Origin: JBQLZO01 sp052168315
GTDB taxonomy: Bacteria > Planctomycetota > Phycisphaerae > Phycisphaerales > UBA1924
Direction: 5' to 3'
Length of the DNA: 29,612 nucleotides
Assembly: GCA_052168315.1 (NCBI GenBank)
Contig: JBQLZO010000002.1
Location: 1 to 29,612, forward strand
Shown: positions 1 through 7,195 of the stretch, piece after piece
Layout: each line of letters starts with the position of its first letter
How positions within the stretch are numbered: position 1 is the first letter of the stretch
Made by a program: the position numbers and the translations under genes
Notes under the pieces: generated by a model
What the model was told of the DNA's origin: nothing
The model's database searches: none
Seen by the model: the letters and a program-made list of their open reading frames with translations, nothing else

Positions 1-59
1 CCCACCTCCCTCCCTCTTCTCCCCACCCCGCGCTCCGACCCAACCAGGAGACCCCAGCG

Positions 60-1196
60 ATGCACCGATCCGCCGGCACCGAACGATCCACACCCTCATC
101 CTCCACCTCCTCCGCGGCCACCCGCGCCGCCGGCGCACGCACCAACGATCCCGCCACACGAACCCTCCGCTGCGCCGTCATCGGCGTCGGCCGCATGGGT
201 CGCCACCACGCACGCAAGTACACCAGGATCGACGGCTGCCATCTCGTCGCCGTCGTCGATGCCAGCGAAGACCGCCGCGAGGCCGCCGCCGATGAACTCG
301 GCTGCCAGGCACTCGCCAACGAGTCAGACCTCCTCGACCTCGGCATCGATTGCGTCACCATCGCAACGCCCACCGTCCACCACCTCCAGTGCGCCAAGCC
401 CCTCCTCGAAGCCGGCATCGCCTGCCTCATCGAAAAACCCCTCGCAACCACCGTCGAAGAATCCCAGCAGCTCGTCGCCATCGCCGAACGCCACAACGCC
501 GTCCTCATGGTCGGCCACATCGAACGCTTCAACCCCGTCGTCCGCGCCATGCAGCGCGTCGAACAAATGGATGTCGCCGCCTCCGGCGGCATCGTCCCCC
601 GCTTCATCGAAGTCTCCCGCGTCAGCCCCATGACCTTCCGCTCCGTCGATGTCTCCGTCGTCATGGACATGATGATCCACGACCTCGATGTCGTCCTCAT
701 GCTCATGGGCGGCCTCGAACCCTCCGAGATCCACGCCTCCGGCATCGCCGTCCTCACCGAACACGAAGACATCGCCAGCGCCCGCCTCGTCTTCGACGCC
801 CCCCAGGGCAAGTGCGTCGCCAACATCAGCTCCTCACGCCTCGCCTTCAAGACCGAACGCAAAACCCGCATCACCGGCGAGAACGCCTATGTCTCCATCG
901 ACTACGGCGCCAAGGCCGGCACCATCGTCAAACGCACCGCCAACGAGGTCCAGATGGACGCCGTCCGCGAGGCCCTCCGCTCCGGCACCGACCTCTCAGA
1001 CCTCAACTACCACGACCTCGTCGCCATCGAACACCTCGAAATCGACGACCGCGACCAGCTCGAAACCGAAGTCGCCGCCTTCGTCGAAGCCGTCCGCTCC
1101 GGAAACGCCCCACCCATCGACGCCCGAGCCGGCCTCGCCGCCGTCCGCACGGCCCAAAGAATCATCGACACCATCCGCGCCGACTGGAACAAGTAA
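60..1196 (+). CDS. Gfo/Idh/MocA family NAD(P)-dependent oxidoreductase
   Basis: 378 aa. A Rossmann fold opens at about residue 38 with AVIGVGRMGRHHARKY (GxGxxG at 42-47). The family EKP motif (CLIEKP, Lys126) follows, then VGHIERFNP near 151-159 and the C-terminal-domain motif MMIHDLD (His207, Asp210). These are the cofactor and catalytic positions of the glucose-fructose oxidoreductase family, which oxidises or reduces sugar derivatives. The HIERFNP and MMIHD style reminds me of UDP-GlcNAc 3-dehydrogenases linked to lipid A synthesis, but I cannot confirm the substrate. The ATG is preceded by AGGAG at 46-50. The first 35 or so residues are a Ser/Thr/Ala-rich extension before the fold, unusual but without a better start. 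The last nine codons and stop recur 1.18 kb downstream as a direct repeat. Codon use is strongly C-ending. Confidence 0.9.
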   Translation: MHRSAGTERSTPSSSTSSAATRAAGARTNDPATRTLRCAVIGVGRMGRHHARKYTRIDGCHLVAVVDASEDRREAAADELGCQALANESDLLDLGIDCVTIATPTVHHLQCAKPLLEAGIACLIEKPLATTVEESQQLVAIAERHNAVLMVGHIERFNPVVRAMQRVEQMDVAASGGIVPRFIEVSRVSPMTFRSVDVSVVMDMMIHDLDVVLMLMGGLEPSEIHASGIAVLTEHEDIASARLVFDAPQGKCVANISSSRLAFKTERKTRITGENAYVSIDYGAKAGTIVKRTANEVQMDAVREALRSGTDLSDLNYHDLVAIEHLEIDDRDQLETEVAAFVEAVRSGNAPPIDARAGLAAVRTAQRIIDTIRADWNK

Positions 1197-1198
1197 GC
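1169..1198 (+). repeat. Left copy of 30-bp direct repeat (3' end of the oxidoreductase gene)
   Basis: This segment covers the last codons and stop of the oxidoreductase gene (TIRADWNK-stop) and recurs at 2348-2377 with 28 of 30 bases identical. The two differences are A to G changes. The two copies flank the divergent DUF421/DUF1622 pair, like the junctions of an inserted cassette. Confidence 0.75.
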
Positions 1199-1263
1199 GC
1201 CCCTGACCCCCACGCCAATCCGGCATCGCCCCTCAGCATCCCCTGATCGCCGAACCGCGCCCC

Positions 1264-1821
1264 TCACTCACCACGATCCGCATCATCGATCGGCCCACCG
1301 CCGCCACCGTGGCGGACCGTGCGCAGCGTCCCCGCCCGCCCGCGCTCCGTCGAGCCGGCCACCACGCTGAACGACCCATCGGTCTCGAGAACCACCGCGC
1401 CGATCCCGTCGATCGACTCGTGCCCGGCGGCGCGCACGGCCGCGAAGATCTCCTACTCCGTCACGCGTGCCCGCCGCATCTGGCCGCGGCGGAACTCCCC
1501 GCCCGAGAGCACCAGCCGCGGCTCGCCCTTGATCACCCGCTCGAGCCACGGCGCCCGCACGCTCGCCCAGGTGACGCAGAACTGAAGCCCGATCAGCACG
1601 CCGAACGCCACCGCCCCCGATGCGAGCGAGACCGACTCCGAAACAATCAGGCTCGCCAGCGTCGATCCAAGCGCGATCGTGACGATGAAATCGAACGCGT
1701 TCATCTTCGAAAGCGTGCGTGGCCCGCTGATGCGCAGCAGCACTAGCATCACACCATAGCCCACCACGCCGATCACGAGCGTGCGACCCACGCTCTGCCA
1801 CGATTCACAGAAGATGCCCAT
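1264..1821 (-). pseudogene. DUF421 (YetF-like) membrane protein gene interrupted by an in-frame amber codon
   Basis: Read from the ATG at 1821 (GGAG 6 nt upstream), the gene encodes three membrane helices (TLVIGVVGYGVMLVLLRI, a helix around FDFIVTIALGSTLASLIV, and one around AVAFGVLIGLQFCVTW). The soluble domain then begins (RLVLSGGEFRRGQMRRARVTE). A TAG at 1455-1453 ends the frame after 122 codons. Past it, the same frame stays open and family-like (EIFAAVRAAGHESIDGIGAVVLETDG) until a TGA at 1266-1264, giving 185 codons, about the usual DUF421 size. The domain therefore continues intact through the stop, so one base change (for example GAG or CAG to TAG) explains the break. It could be a fresh pseudogene, a truncated but used N-terminal protein, or a sequencing error. 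It is divergent from the DUF1622 gene with only 38 bp between starts. Confidence 0.8.
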
Positions 1822-1859
1822 CGCAAGCTCCAGATCAGAACACTCTGAGGATGGACCCT

Positions 1860-2315
1860 ATGCGCCAATCACCTGAAACCGCGAGCGGCACGCCCTCCGA
1901 ACCGCCCAACACCGATTCGCTCATCGAGCACGCGGGCTTCGGCGTTTCCGGCGTCGTCCGGACCATCGCCGAGTGGAGCGCCGGCGCCCTGGAGATCATC
2001 GGCATCGCCATCATCGTGATCGCCGCGGTATGGGCGATCGCATCCGGCGTGTTCCGCCAGGTCCGCCGCGAGAACGGAAAGGACCTCGGCGAGCGCATCC
2101 GGCACCGCCTCGGCGAGGGGATCCTCATGGGCCTCGAGTTCCTCGTCGCCGCCGACATCATCTACACCGTCGCCATCGAACTGACCTTCAGAAGCGTCGG
2201 CGTGCTCGCCTGCATCGTCCTCATCCGGACATTCCTGAGCTTCACCCTCGAACTCGAAATCTCAGGCCGATGGCCCTGGCAACGCAGCGCCAAGCAACAC
2301 ACCCCCTCGAAATGA
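1860..2315 (+). CDS. DUF1622 family membrane protein
   Basis: 151 aa with three predicted membrane helices (ALEIIGIAIIVIAAVWAIASG, a segment around GLEFLVAADIIYTVAIEL, and VGVLACIVLIRTFLSFTLEL). The stretch RHRLGEGILMGLEFLVAADIIYTV is characteristic of DUF1622, a small inner-membrane family of unknown function. I prefer the ATG at 1860 because GAGG at 1847-1850 lies 9 nt before it; the in-frame ATG at 1851 directly abuts that GAGG and has no spacing. It is transcribed away from the broken DUF421 gene and shares its short intergenic space. G and C are about equal on the plus strand here, unlike the strongly C-biased neighbouring plus-strand genes, which fits a recently acquired segment. Confidence 0.8.
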   Translation: MRQSPETASGTPSEPPNTDSLIEHAGFGVSGVVRTIAEWSAGALEIIGIAIIVIAAVWAIASGVFRQVRRENGKDLGERIRHRLGEGILMGLEFLVAADIIYTVAIELTFRSVGVLACIVLIRTFLSFTLELEISGRWPWQRSAKQHTPSK

Positions 2316-2347
2316 AATGCCCGCGCAAAATCGCCACCCGACCCCGC

Positions 2348-2377
2348 CACCGTCCGCGCCGACTGGAACAGGTAAGC
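2348..2377 (+). repeat. Right copy of 30-bp direct repeat
   Basis: Matches 1169-1198 at 28 of 30 bases. It encodes an out-of-place fragment of the oxidoreductase C terminus (TVRADWNR-stop) with no gene in front of it. It lies 33 bp after the DUF1622 stop and marks the right edge of the repeat-flanked segment. Confidence 0.75.
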
Positions 2378-2403
2378 CCCAATGCCACAACCTTCTGCCC
2401 TCC

Positions 2404-2465
2404 ATCTGATTTAGAACCCAGCCCAACCACCCCAACCAACGGTGGGTCGGCATTCCATGCCGACC
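2404..2465 (+). repeat. REP-like repeat element, copy 1
   Basis: Begins with ATCTGATTTAGAACCC (2404-2419). After 20 bp comes CGGTGGG (2440-2446), which runs into a perfect 9-bp hairpin: GGTCGGCAT (2445-2453), loop TCC, ATGCCGACC (2457-2465). The same order of parts (ATCTGAyTyAGAACCC, CGGTGGG, hairpin with 3-nt loop) recurs at 12261-12343. A GTGG directly 5' of a hairpin resembles REP sequences mobilised by REP-associated tyrosine transposases, but no such transposase gene is in the window. Confidence 0.55.
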
Positions 2466-2854
2466 GAACAAACCGCCGAGACCGCCCCTCCACACCTTCT
2501 GCCCAACCGACAGCCATGTGTACCTGCAACCGGCCGCCCCGAGCCTCACGCCTCGCCGGCATGTTCCAGAGCCGGACATCCGCAGGGCGGAAACACCGCA
2601 CACCGGAAACTGGCCACCCATGACGCCGATTCGGACTGCGGCAGTAGCAGTGCCCGAGCCCGCGCCCGTCCCATCAAATTCCCCCTGCCCCGGTGCCATT
2701 CGGGCCGCCCGCCGCTTTCGAAGCACTCTCCGCTGAATATGAGAGAGAATTGTCTTCTGGTGCCAAGGCAAACCCGGTAGCCTCAACCCCTGCCCTCCAC
2801 CCCCGCCAGGCGCAAACCCGCCCGGCCCCCTCTTCCCTCATGAGAGGATCAGCC

Positions 2855-4816
2855 ATGCACAACACCAAACACTCCTCGCCCATCGCCTCCCTCGCAGCCC
2901 CCGCAACGCCCACCACCGCCGCCCTCCTCCTCATACTCCTCACCGCATCAACCACCCACGCCAACATCGTCAAAGCCATTTACAACAACGCGACCAACTA
3001 CAACTACGAAATCAAGCAGGTCCCAGACTTCGATCAGGTCCGCGAAGGCGTGCTCCCGAACGATGGCACCGCCTACTGCGTCCCCACCTCGGCCATCAAC
3101 ATGATGGCCTACATCGCCACCCACGGCCTCCCATCCGTCGCGCCGGGCGATGAAGAGTGGCTCGACTGGGGCGATGCCTCCCTCTACTCCGCCGCAAGCA
3201 TCAACATCGCGATCATGGCCGGACTCATGGACACCGACGAAGAAGAGGGCACCTTCGGCAACGGCCACTTCAACGGCGCGAAGAACTGGATCCTGGGCGG
3301 CGGCGCCTCCAACAAGATCGATGTCAGCCACCATCACTTCAGCAAGGGCTTCGCCCCCTCGGCCGCCAACGCCGCGAAACTCGCCTGCCAGGGCGCCCTC
3401 GTTAACATCTGCTATGGCCGCTACGAACCAATCGGCGACTTCAACGGCCTCCTCATCCTCGACCGCGACGGCGGGCACTGCGTCAGCTTCGTCAAGGCCA
3501 AGGCCGCTGACGACGACATCCAGGTCTGGGTCCGCGACCCGGCCGACGGCGGGTTCAACAACACCCAATCACAATTCAAGAACCGCAAGTTCAACGCCGA
3601 AACCGAAGTCGCATACATCGCCGGCCAGGTATTGCTCCCAATCGAGTACACCCGCCTCAGGAACCCGGATGGATCCGGCAACTTCATCCGCATCATCGAC
3701 TCCATGCTCGTCCTCAAGCCGAAGAACGGCTTCGCGTGGGAGCCACAGGAAAAGAGCGGCCCGATCACCGTCACCAAGGGCATCGACTGGTCCGTCGGCG
3801 CGTTCTTCCAGGATCAACTCACCGTCGCCGACGGCTTCTTCGTGAAAGAGACCGTCCCCAGCATCCTCGGCGATGCCCTGTTCGTCCTCGCCGAAGAAGA
3901 CGAAGCCCTCTACCTCATGGAGGTCAGCACGCTCGGCGACCAGGTCAACGAACTGCTCAGCCTCCCGCCCACCACCGAAGCCATCGAGGTCGGCCGCGAC
4001 GGCCTCGTCTACTGCGCCGGCCCCGACCTCATCGAATGCGTCAACCCCCTGACCGACTACGCCGTCGAGGCGCAGTGGATCCCGCCCTTCGATCCCGTCG
4101 CATTCTGCTTCGACGACTCACAGGACTGGCTCGTCGGCGTCGATCCCGCCGAGCGCAAACTCATCATCATCGACCCGACCGAGGATGGAGCCCCGATCCT
4201 CACCGCCAACTTCCCAGAGCCCATCCTCTTGTCCGACGATGTCATCATCCGCGCCGCCCGCGGCGGCAGGTACTGGGTCAAGTCCAGCATCGACCCCGTG
4301 CTCTACCGCGTCCAGTTCAACCCCTCCGAGCCCGAACTCGAGGTGCTCGACATGGTCACGATCCCCGGCTGCAACCCCACCGACTTCGACATCGACGAGT
4401 ACGCCCACCTCTATGTGCTCTGCGATGGCTCCGTCCGCGAGTTCGTGCCCATCGTCAACGGGCCGAACGACATCGACTATGTCGAAGACCCCAACAGCGC
4501 GTTCGCCGGACTCACCACCAGCCGCTTCCGCATCTCCCGCGGCCGCTCCGACTTCATCGAAGGCGTCCACGATGCCCCATGGTGGAACAACATCGACCCC
4601 TCCCAACTCGACTACGAGGGCGCTGTATTCGAAACCGACTGCCCCACCGACCTCAACGGCGACCGATTCACAAACTCCGACGACCTGACCATCCTGCTCA
4701 CCGAGTTCGGCGCCGGCTTCCTCGGCGACATCGACGCCGACTCCGACACCGACTCCGACGACCTCAGCCTCCTCCTCGGAGCCTTCGGCGACCCCTGCGA
4801 CGAGCCAACCCCCTGA
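2855..4816 (+). CDS. Secreted protein with papain-like (C39-like) N-terminal domain and C-terminal dockerin-like tag
   Basis: 653 aa. The ATG at 2855 follows AGAGG (2842-2846) and opens a signal peptide (ALLLILLTASTTHA, cleavage near residue 36). The next domain shows NDGTAYCVPTSAINMMAYIA (Cys75), DRDGGHCVSF (His208) and WVRDPADGG (Asp228), the order and setting of a papain-like Cys-His-Asp triad as in C39-like peptidases. Residues of about 270-590 are beta-rich and look like a propeller or similar repeat domain. The C terminus carries two calcium-loop repeats (DLNGDRFTNSDDLTILL and DIDADSDTDSDDLSLLL, each followed by a Gly/Phe turn), the planctomycete type of dockerin-like tag. I infer an exported cysteine peptidase or peptidase-like binding protein. 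Activity is unproven because the motif around Cys75 lacks the usual Gln-x-x-x-x-x-Cys-Gly pattern. Confidence 0.8.
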   Translation: MHNTKHSSPIASLAAPATPTTAALLLILLTASTTHANIVKAIYNNATNYNYEIKQVPDFDQVREGVLPNDGTAYCVPTSAINMMAYIATHGLPSVAPGDEEWLDWGDASLYSAASINIAIMAGLMDTDEEEGTFGNGHFNGAKNWILGGGASNKIDVSHHHFSKGFAPSAANAAKLACQGALVNICYGRYEPIGDFNGLLILDRDGGHCVSFVKAKAADDDIQVWVRDPADGGFNNTQSQFKNRKFNAETEVAYIAGQVLLPIEYTRLRNPDGSGNFIRIIDSMLVLKPKNGFAWEPQEKSGPITVTKGIDWSVGAFFQDQLTVADGFFVKETVPSILGDALFVLAEEDEALYLMEVSTLGDQVNELLSLPPTTEAIEVGRDGLVYCAGPDLIECVNPLTDYAVEAQWIPPFDPVAFCFDDSQDWLVGVDPAERKLIIIDPTEDGAPILTANFPEPILLSDDVIIRAARGGRYWVKSSIDPVLYRVQFNPSEPELEVLDMVTIPGCNPTDFDIDEYAHLYVLCDGSVREFVPIVNGPNDIDYVEDPNSAFAGLTTSRFRISRGRSDFIEGVHDAPWWNNIDPSQLDYEGAVFETDCPTDLNGDRFTNSDDLTILLTEFGAGFLGDIDADSDTDSDDLSLLLGAFGDPCDEPTP

Positions 4817-5043
4817 GAGCGCTCCACCACAGCGTTCGACCAGCACAACGGACACTGTTCTCAGTCGCCCGGCGATCGGGAGAGCGGTGCGCGCAGTTCG
4901 TGCAGGCCGCCGCTCGCAGAGCCGACACGAACCGGCCGGATCGAAACACCGAGCCCACACAGTCCATCACCACTTGCGCCGAACTCCCGTGGCGATCTCG
5001 CTCGCGCAGTCTGGCACGCATATTGGTGCCGCACTGTGGAGCG

Positions 5044-5511
5044 CTACGACGGAGATTCCACCAGTCCTCGCCAGTGGTCGGCTTTCTCCAACAACTCTTC
5101 GCGTCGTTCGCTGTACGCAAAGTAGATGACACGCCCACTGCAAGTAACGAGCCCAAGGTGCCACCCGATCGCTCGGCTACGCCGGTAGTTGTCACTGATG
5201 TAATCCAGAGCAATAGGTTCACACTGTGACACGCGAGACTTCAGCAAAGCCAGGCGGATCCCGAGGATGACCACGCTTTCCTCGATGAGTCCGCGTTGGG
5301 CATCAAACCGTGTTTCGAACGACATCGCCACCGAAAGCATCACGAAGATTCCAATGGTTGCAAAGAAGATTGGCAAATCAAACAGTGTGCCACTCTTAGG
5401 GATCGCAACTCCGAACGCAAGCATCGAGCCAATCACAACTCCCAGCACGCCGCCGGTGTAAACCCGCTTCCCGATGCCCCACTTGATCACCTGCACCATC
5501 GTCTGCACCAC
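5044..5511 (-). CDS. Hypothetical protein with two membrane helices and a soluble C-terminal domain
   Basis: About 155 aa. It has two hydrophobic helices (GGVLGVVIGSMLAFGVAI and a segment around PIFFATIGIFVMLSVAM), then a roughly 85-residue soluble part starting ETRFDAQRGLIEESVVILG and containing strand-like segments and a final helix, which vaguely recalls bacterial PH-like membrane proteins. I do not recognise the family. The frame starts at GTG 5511; an ATG at 5499 is an equally plausible start, and neither has a clear ribosome site. G and C are about equal here and A/T is higher than in the surroundings, unlike almost every other gene in the window, so it may have arrived recently. It lies alone between a convergent secreted-protein gene and the divergent ATP synthase epsilon gene. 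Confidence 0.65.
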   Translation of the reverse strand: MVQTMVQVIKWGIGKRVYTGGVLGVVIGSMLAFGVAIPKSGTLFDLPIFFATIGIFVMLSVAMSFETRFDAQRGLIEESVVILGIRLALLKSRVSQCEPIALDYISDNYRRSRAIGWHLGLVTCSGRVIYFAYSERREELLEKADHWRGLVESPS

Positions 5512-5794
5512 CAGCCCATCGGGTAAGGGTCCTTTGGTCCGCCCCCCCGCGCCACGCCGCCAAGATCGCCCGGCCGGTCTCAGCCCACACCAACGCAGAC
5601 AATACCCAAACCGCCGCGTTGGCCCTTCAGGCCCATCTCACACTGAGCGCTCGGTGCCGCAGAACATCGCCCCCACGGCCCCCGTTTCGCCATCCGCCCC
5701 CCCTCCCCCTCCTACCCCACCCCGGCTAAACTCCCTCCCCCGGGGCACCCCCGCCCATCCTCAACCTTCGACCGCCCGTCCCCAGGAGCCTCCC

Positions 5795-6196
5795 GTGGCC
5801 GAATCCAAGACCTTCCGCTGCCGAGTCATCACCCCAGAAGCCCGCGTCCTCGACGCACAGGTCCGCCATGTCCAGGTCCCACTCTGGGATGGCAAGGCCG
5901 GCTTCCTCAGAAACGCCACGGCCCTCGTCGGCAAGCTCGGCTACGGCGAACTCTCCGTCGAACTCGCCGCCGGCGAAACCCGACGCTGGTTCATCGAGGG
6001 CGGCTTCATGCAGAATGTCGCCAACGAACTCACCGTCCTCGCCTCCGGAGCCATCGAGGCCGACAAACTCGACCGCGACGAAATCCGCGCCGAACTCGCC
6101 GAAGCCAACGCCCACACCTCCGCCAACACCGCACAGATGGACAAGATCACCGACCGCCGCAACATGGCCCGAGCCAAACTCGCCATGCTCTCCTGA
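5795..6196 (+). CDS. atpC: ATP synthase F1 subunit epsilon
   Basis: 133 aa from a GTG start at 5795 with AGGAG at 5784-5788, the normal length for this subunit. The N-terminal beta-sandwich is recognisable (FRCRVITPEARVLDAQVRHV, then GKAGFLRNATALVGKLGYGEL and WFIEGGFMQNVANELTVLA). It is followed by the two-helix C-terminal domain (DRDEIRAELAEANA to RNMARAKLAMLS). Epsilon sits on the central stalk of the F1 motor next to gamma and regulates ATP hydrolysis. It usually closes an operon right after the beta subunit gene; here no other ATP synthase gene is present and the flanking genes are unrelated. The 283 bp upstream contain no gene that I can see. Confidence 0.9.
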   Translation: MAESKTFRCRVITPEARVLDAQVRHVQVPLWDGKAGFLRNATALVGKLGYGELSVELAAGETRRWFIEGGFMQNVANELTVLASGAIEADKLDRDEIRAELAEANAHTSANTAQMDKITDRRNMARAKLAMLS

Positions 6197-6281
6197 CCCC
6201 CCCCAACCCCCAACCCCCCAACTCCCCCCTCCATCACCAACTTCCAACCACACCCCGCTCAGCCCAATCACTCCACCCACG

Positions 6282-6308
6282 AAAAAGCCCCCGATCACTC
6301 GGGGGCTT
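6282..6308 (-). terminator. Rho-independent terminator, mainly for the minus strand
   Basis: A perfect 10-bp stem, AAGCCCCCGA (6285-6294) with TCGGGGGCTT (6299-6308), around a 4-nt loop. Read on the minus strand it is followed by a run of five T, so it should end the CHRD-protein transcript 100 bp after its stop codon. On the plus strand it lies about 90 bp after atpC and lacks a T run, so it may act only weakly there. Confidence 0.8.
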
Positions 6309-6409
6309 GTCATTCACAAAGCAAATAAACCCCGCCGCCAAGCGCAGCGGGCGATCAAAGCAGTGGGGGGGGAAGTAGGGCGAAAGCGCAACCAACGCCC
6401 CGCCGCACA

Positions 6410-6925
6410 TCACCCGCGCCGACGCCGACGCCCCACACCCACAATCCCCGCGCACGCCAGCAGCGCGCCCGCTCCCGCCGATGGAATCAGCGTGATCTGA
6501 CCACGCAGCTCACCACCCGGGAACACCGTCGTGTGGAAGTTCACATAGAACCCGCCGTTGAACAGCGTGTCCACCTGCGCCGGCGACAAGCCGTTCCAGG
6601 TCGCCGAACCCGCCAGCGGCCAGGTCGGCCCCGGAGAGTTGAACCCGAACACCACCGGCCCGTTCACTCCAACCGGCGCCTGATGGATGTGGCTCACCGT
6701 CGGCGTCCCCGACAACGGCCCCGTGATGTCCCACTCGAACGCGAACGAGTTCGCATCAGAGTCATAGATCCCCAGGAAAGTCCCCGTCGCTTCGCTGTCG
6801 TTCGCCGGAACCTCGTTGTCGCCCGAAAGCCCGGCCGAAAACTCCGAGATCGCCGCGCTCCCCACCGAAACCAACCCAAGCGACACCACCGCCGCCACCG
6901 CACCACTCGCGATTCGCAAAGCCAT
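6410..6925 (-). CDS. CHRD domain protein with PEP-CTERM-like C-terminal sorting signal
   Basis: 171 aa. ATG at 6925 with GGAGT about 6 nt upstream. A signal peptide (IASGAVAAVVSLGLVSVGSAA) is followed by a CHRD domain: SAGLSGDNEVPAN, then SHIHQAPVGVNGPVVFGF and a terminal FHTTVFPGGELRGQI, all family hallmarks. CHRD is a beta-sandwich first described in chordin and frequent in bacterial secreted proteins; its exact role in bacteria is unclear. The C terminus (IPSAGAGALLACAGIVGVG, then RRRRRG) has the Pro/Gly, hydrophobic helix and Arg cluster of PEP-CTERM-type sorting signals, so the protein is probably processed and displayed at the surface. It is transcribed alone, with its own terminator downstream, and is divergent from the M50 protease gene. 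Confidence 0.88.
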   Translation of the reverse strand: MALRIASGAVAAVVSLGLVSVGSAAISEFSAGLSGDNEVPANDSEATGTFLGIYDSDANSFAFEWDITGPLSGTPTVSHIHQAPVGVNGPVVFGFNSPGPTWPLAGSATWNGLSPAQVDTLFNGGFYVNFHTTVFPGGELRGQITLIPSAGAGALLACAGIVGVGRRRRRG

Positions 6926-7195
6926 GTCTCACTCCTTCGTAGACAGAACGCCCTGTGCAAGGCGTGACACCACCGGGCCGGCGAACACAAGCGCCTCGAT
7001 CCACCCGATGCCATCTTCCCGGACCCTACAGCGCCACACCCAACCCTCCAAACAAAATCCCGCGCTCCCCCATCTTCGAACACAAACTCCGAACAACACC
7101 ACGCCCCCAGCCGCAACCCAAGCGCACTAACTGAGTCATTCACCCCAATCAACCGCCCCGCCAACACCCACCACCCACCCCTCTACCATCGCCCC

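Larger units (their letters stand above)
2316..2854. other. Intergenic region of 539 bp with two repeat elements
   Basis: I see no convincing gene here. Frames that stay open lack a ribosome site and have biased composition. It holds the right direct repeat (2348-2377), a repeat element with a hairpin (2404-2465) and a somewhat AT-richer stretch near 2736-2770 that may contain the promoter of the following secreted-protein gene. Confidence 0.6.

Noticed and set aside
1453..1455. Recoding of UAG as an amino acid
   Set aside because: A complete release factor 1 gene is present and none of the other genes contains an internal UAG, so stop-codon reassignment is not supported.
1283..1801. A second minus-strand frame over the DUF421 gene
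   Set aside because: Arg/Gly/Ala-rich with no membrane helices; it is the shifted frame. The DUF421 family pattern continues in the original frame through the TAG.
2442..2780. Short open frames in the 2.3-2.85 kb spacer
   Set aside because: They cross the repeat element, have no ribosome site, and overlap other equally open frames on both strands.
5474..5794. Upstream extension of the ATP synthase epsilon frame
   Set aside because: Pro/Ser/Thr-rich with no family match. GTG 5795 has AGGAG in front and gives the usual 133 residues.
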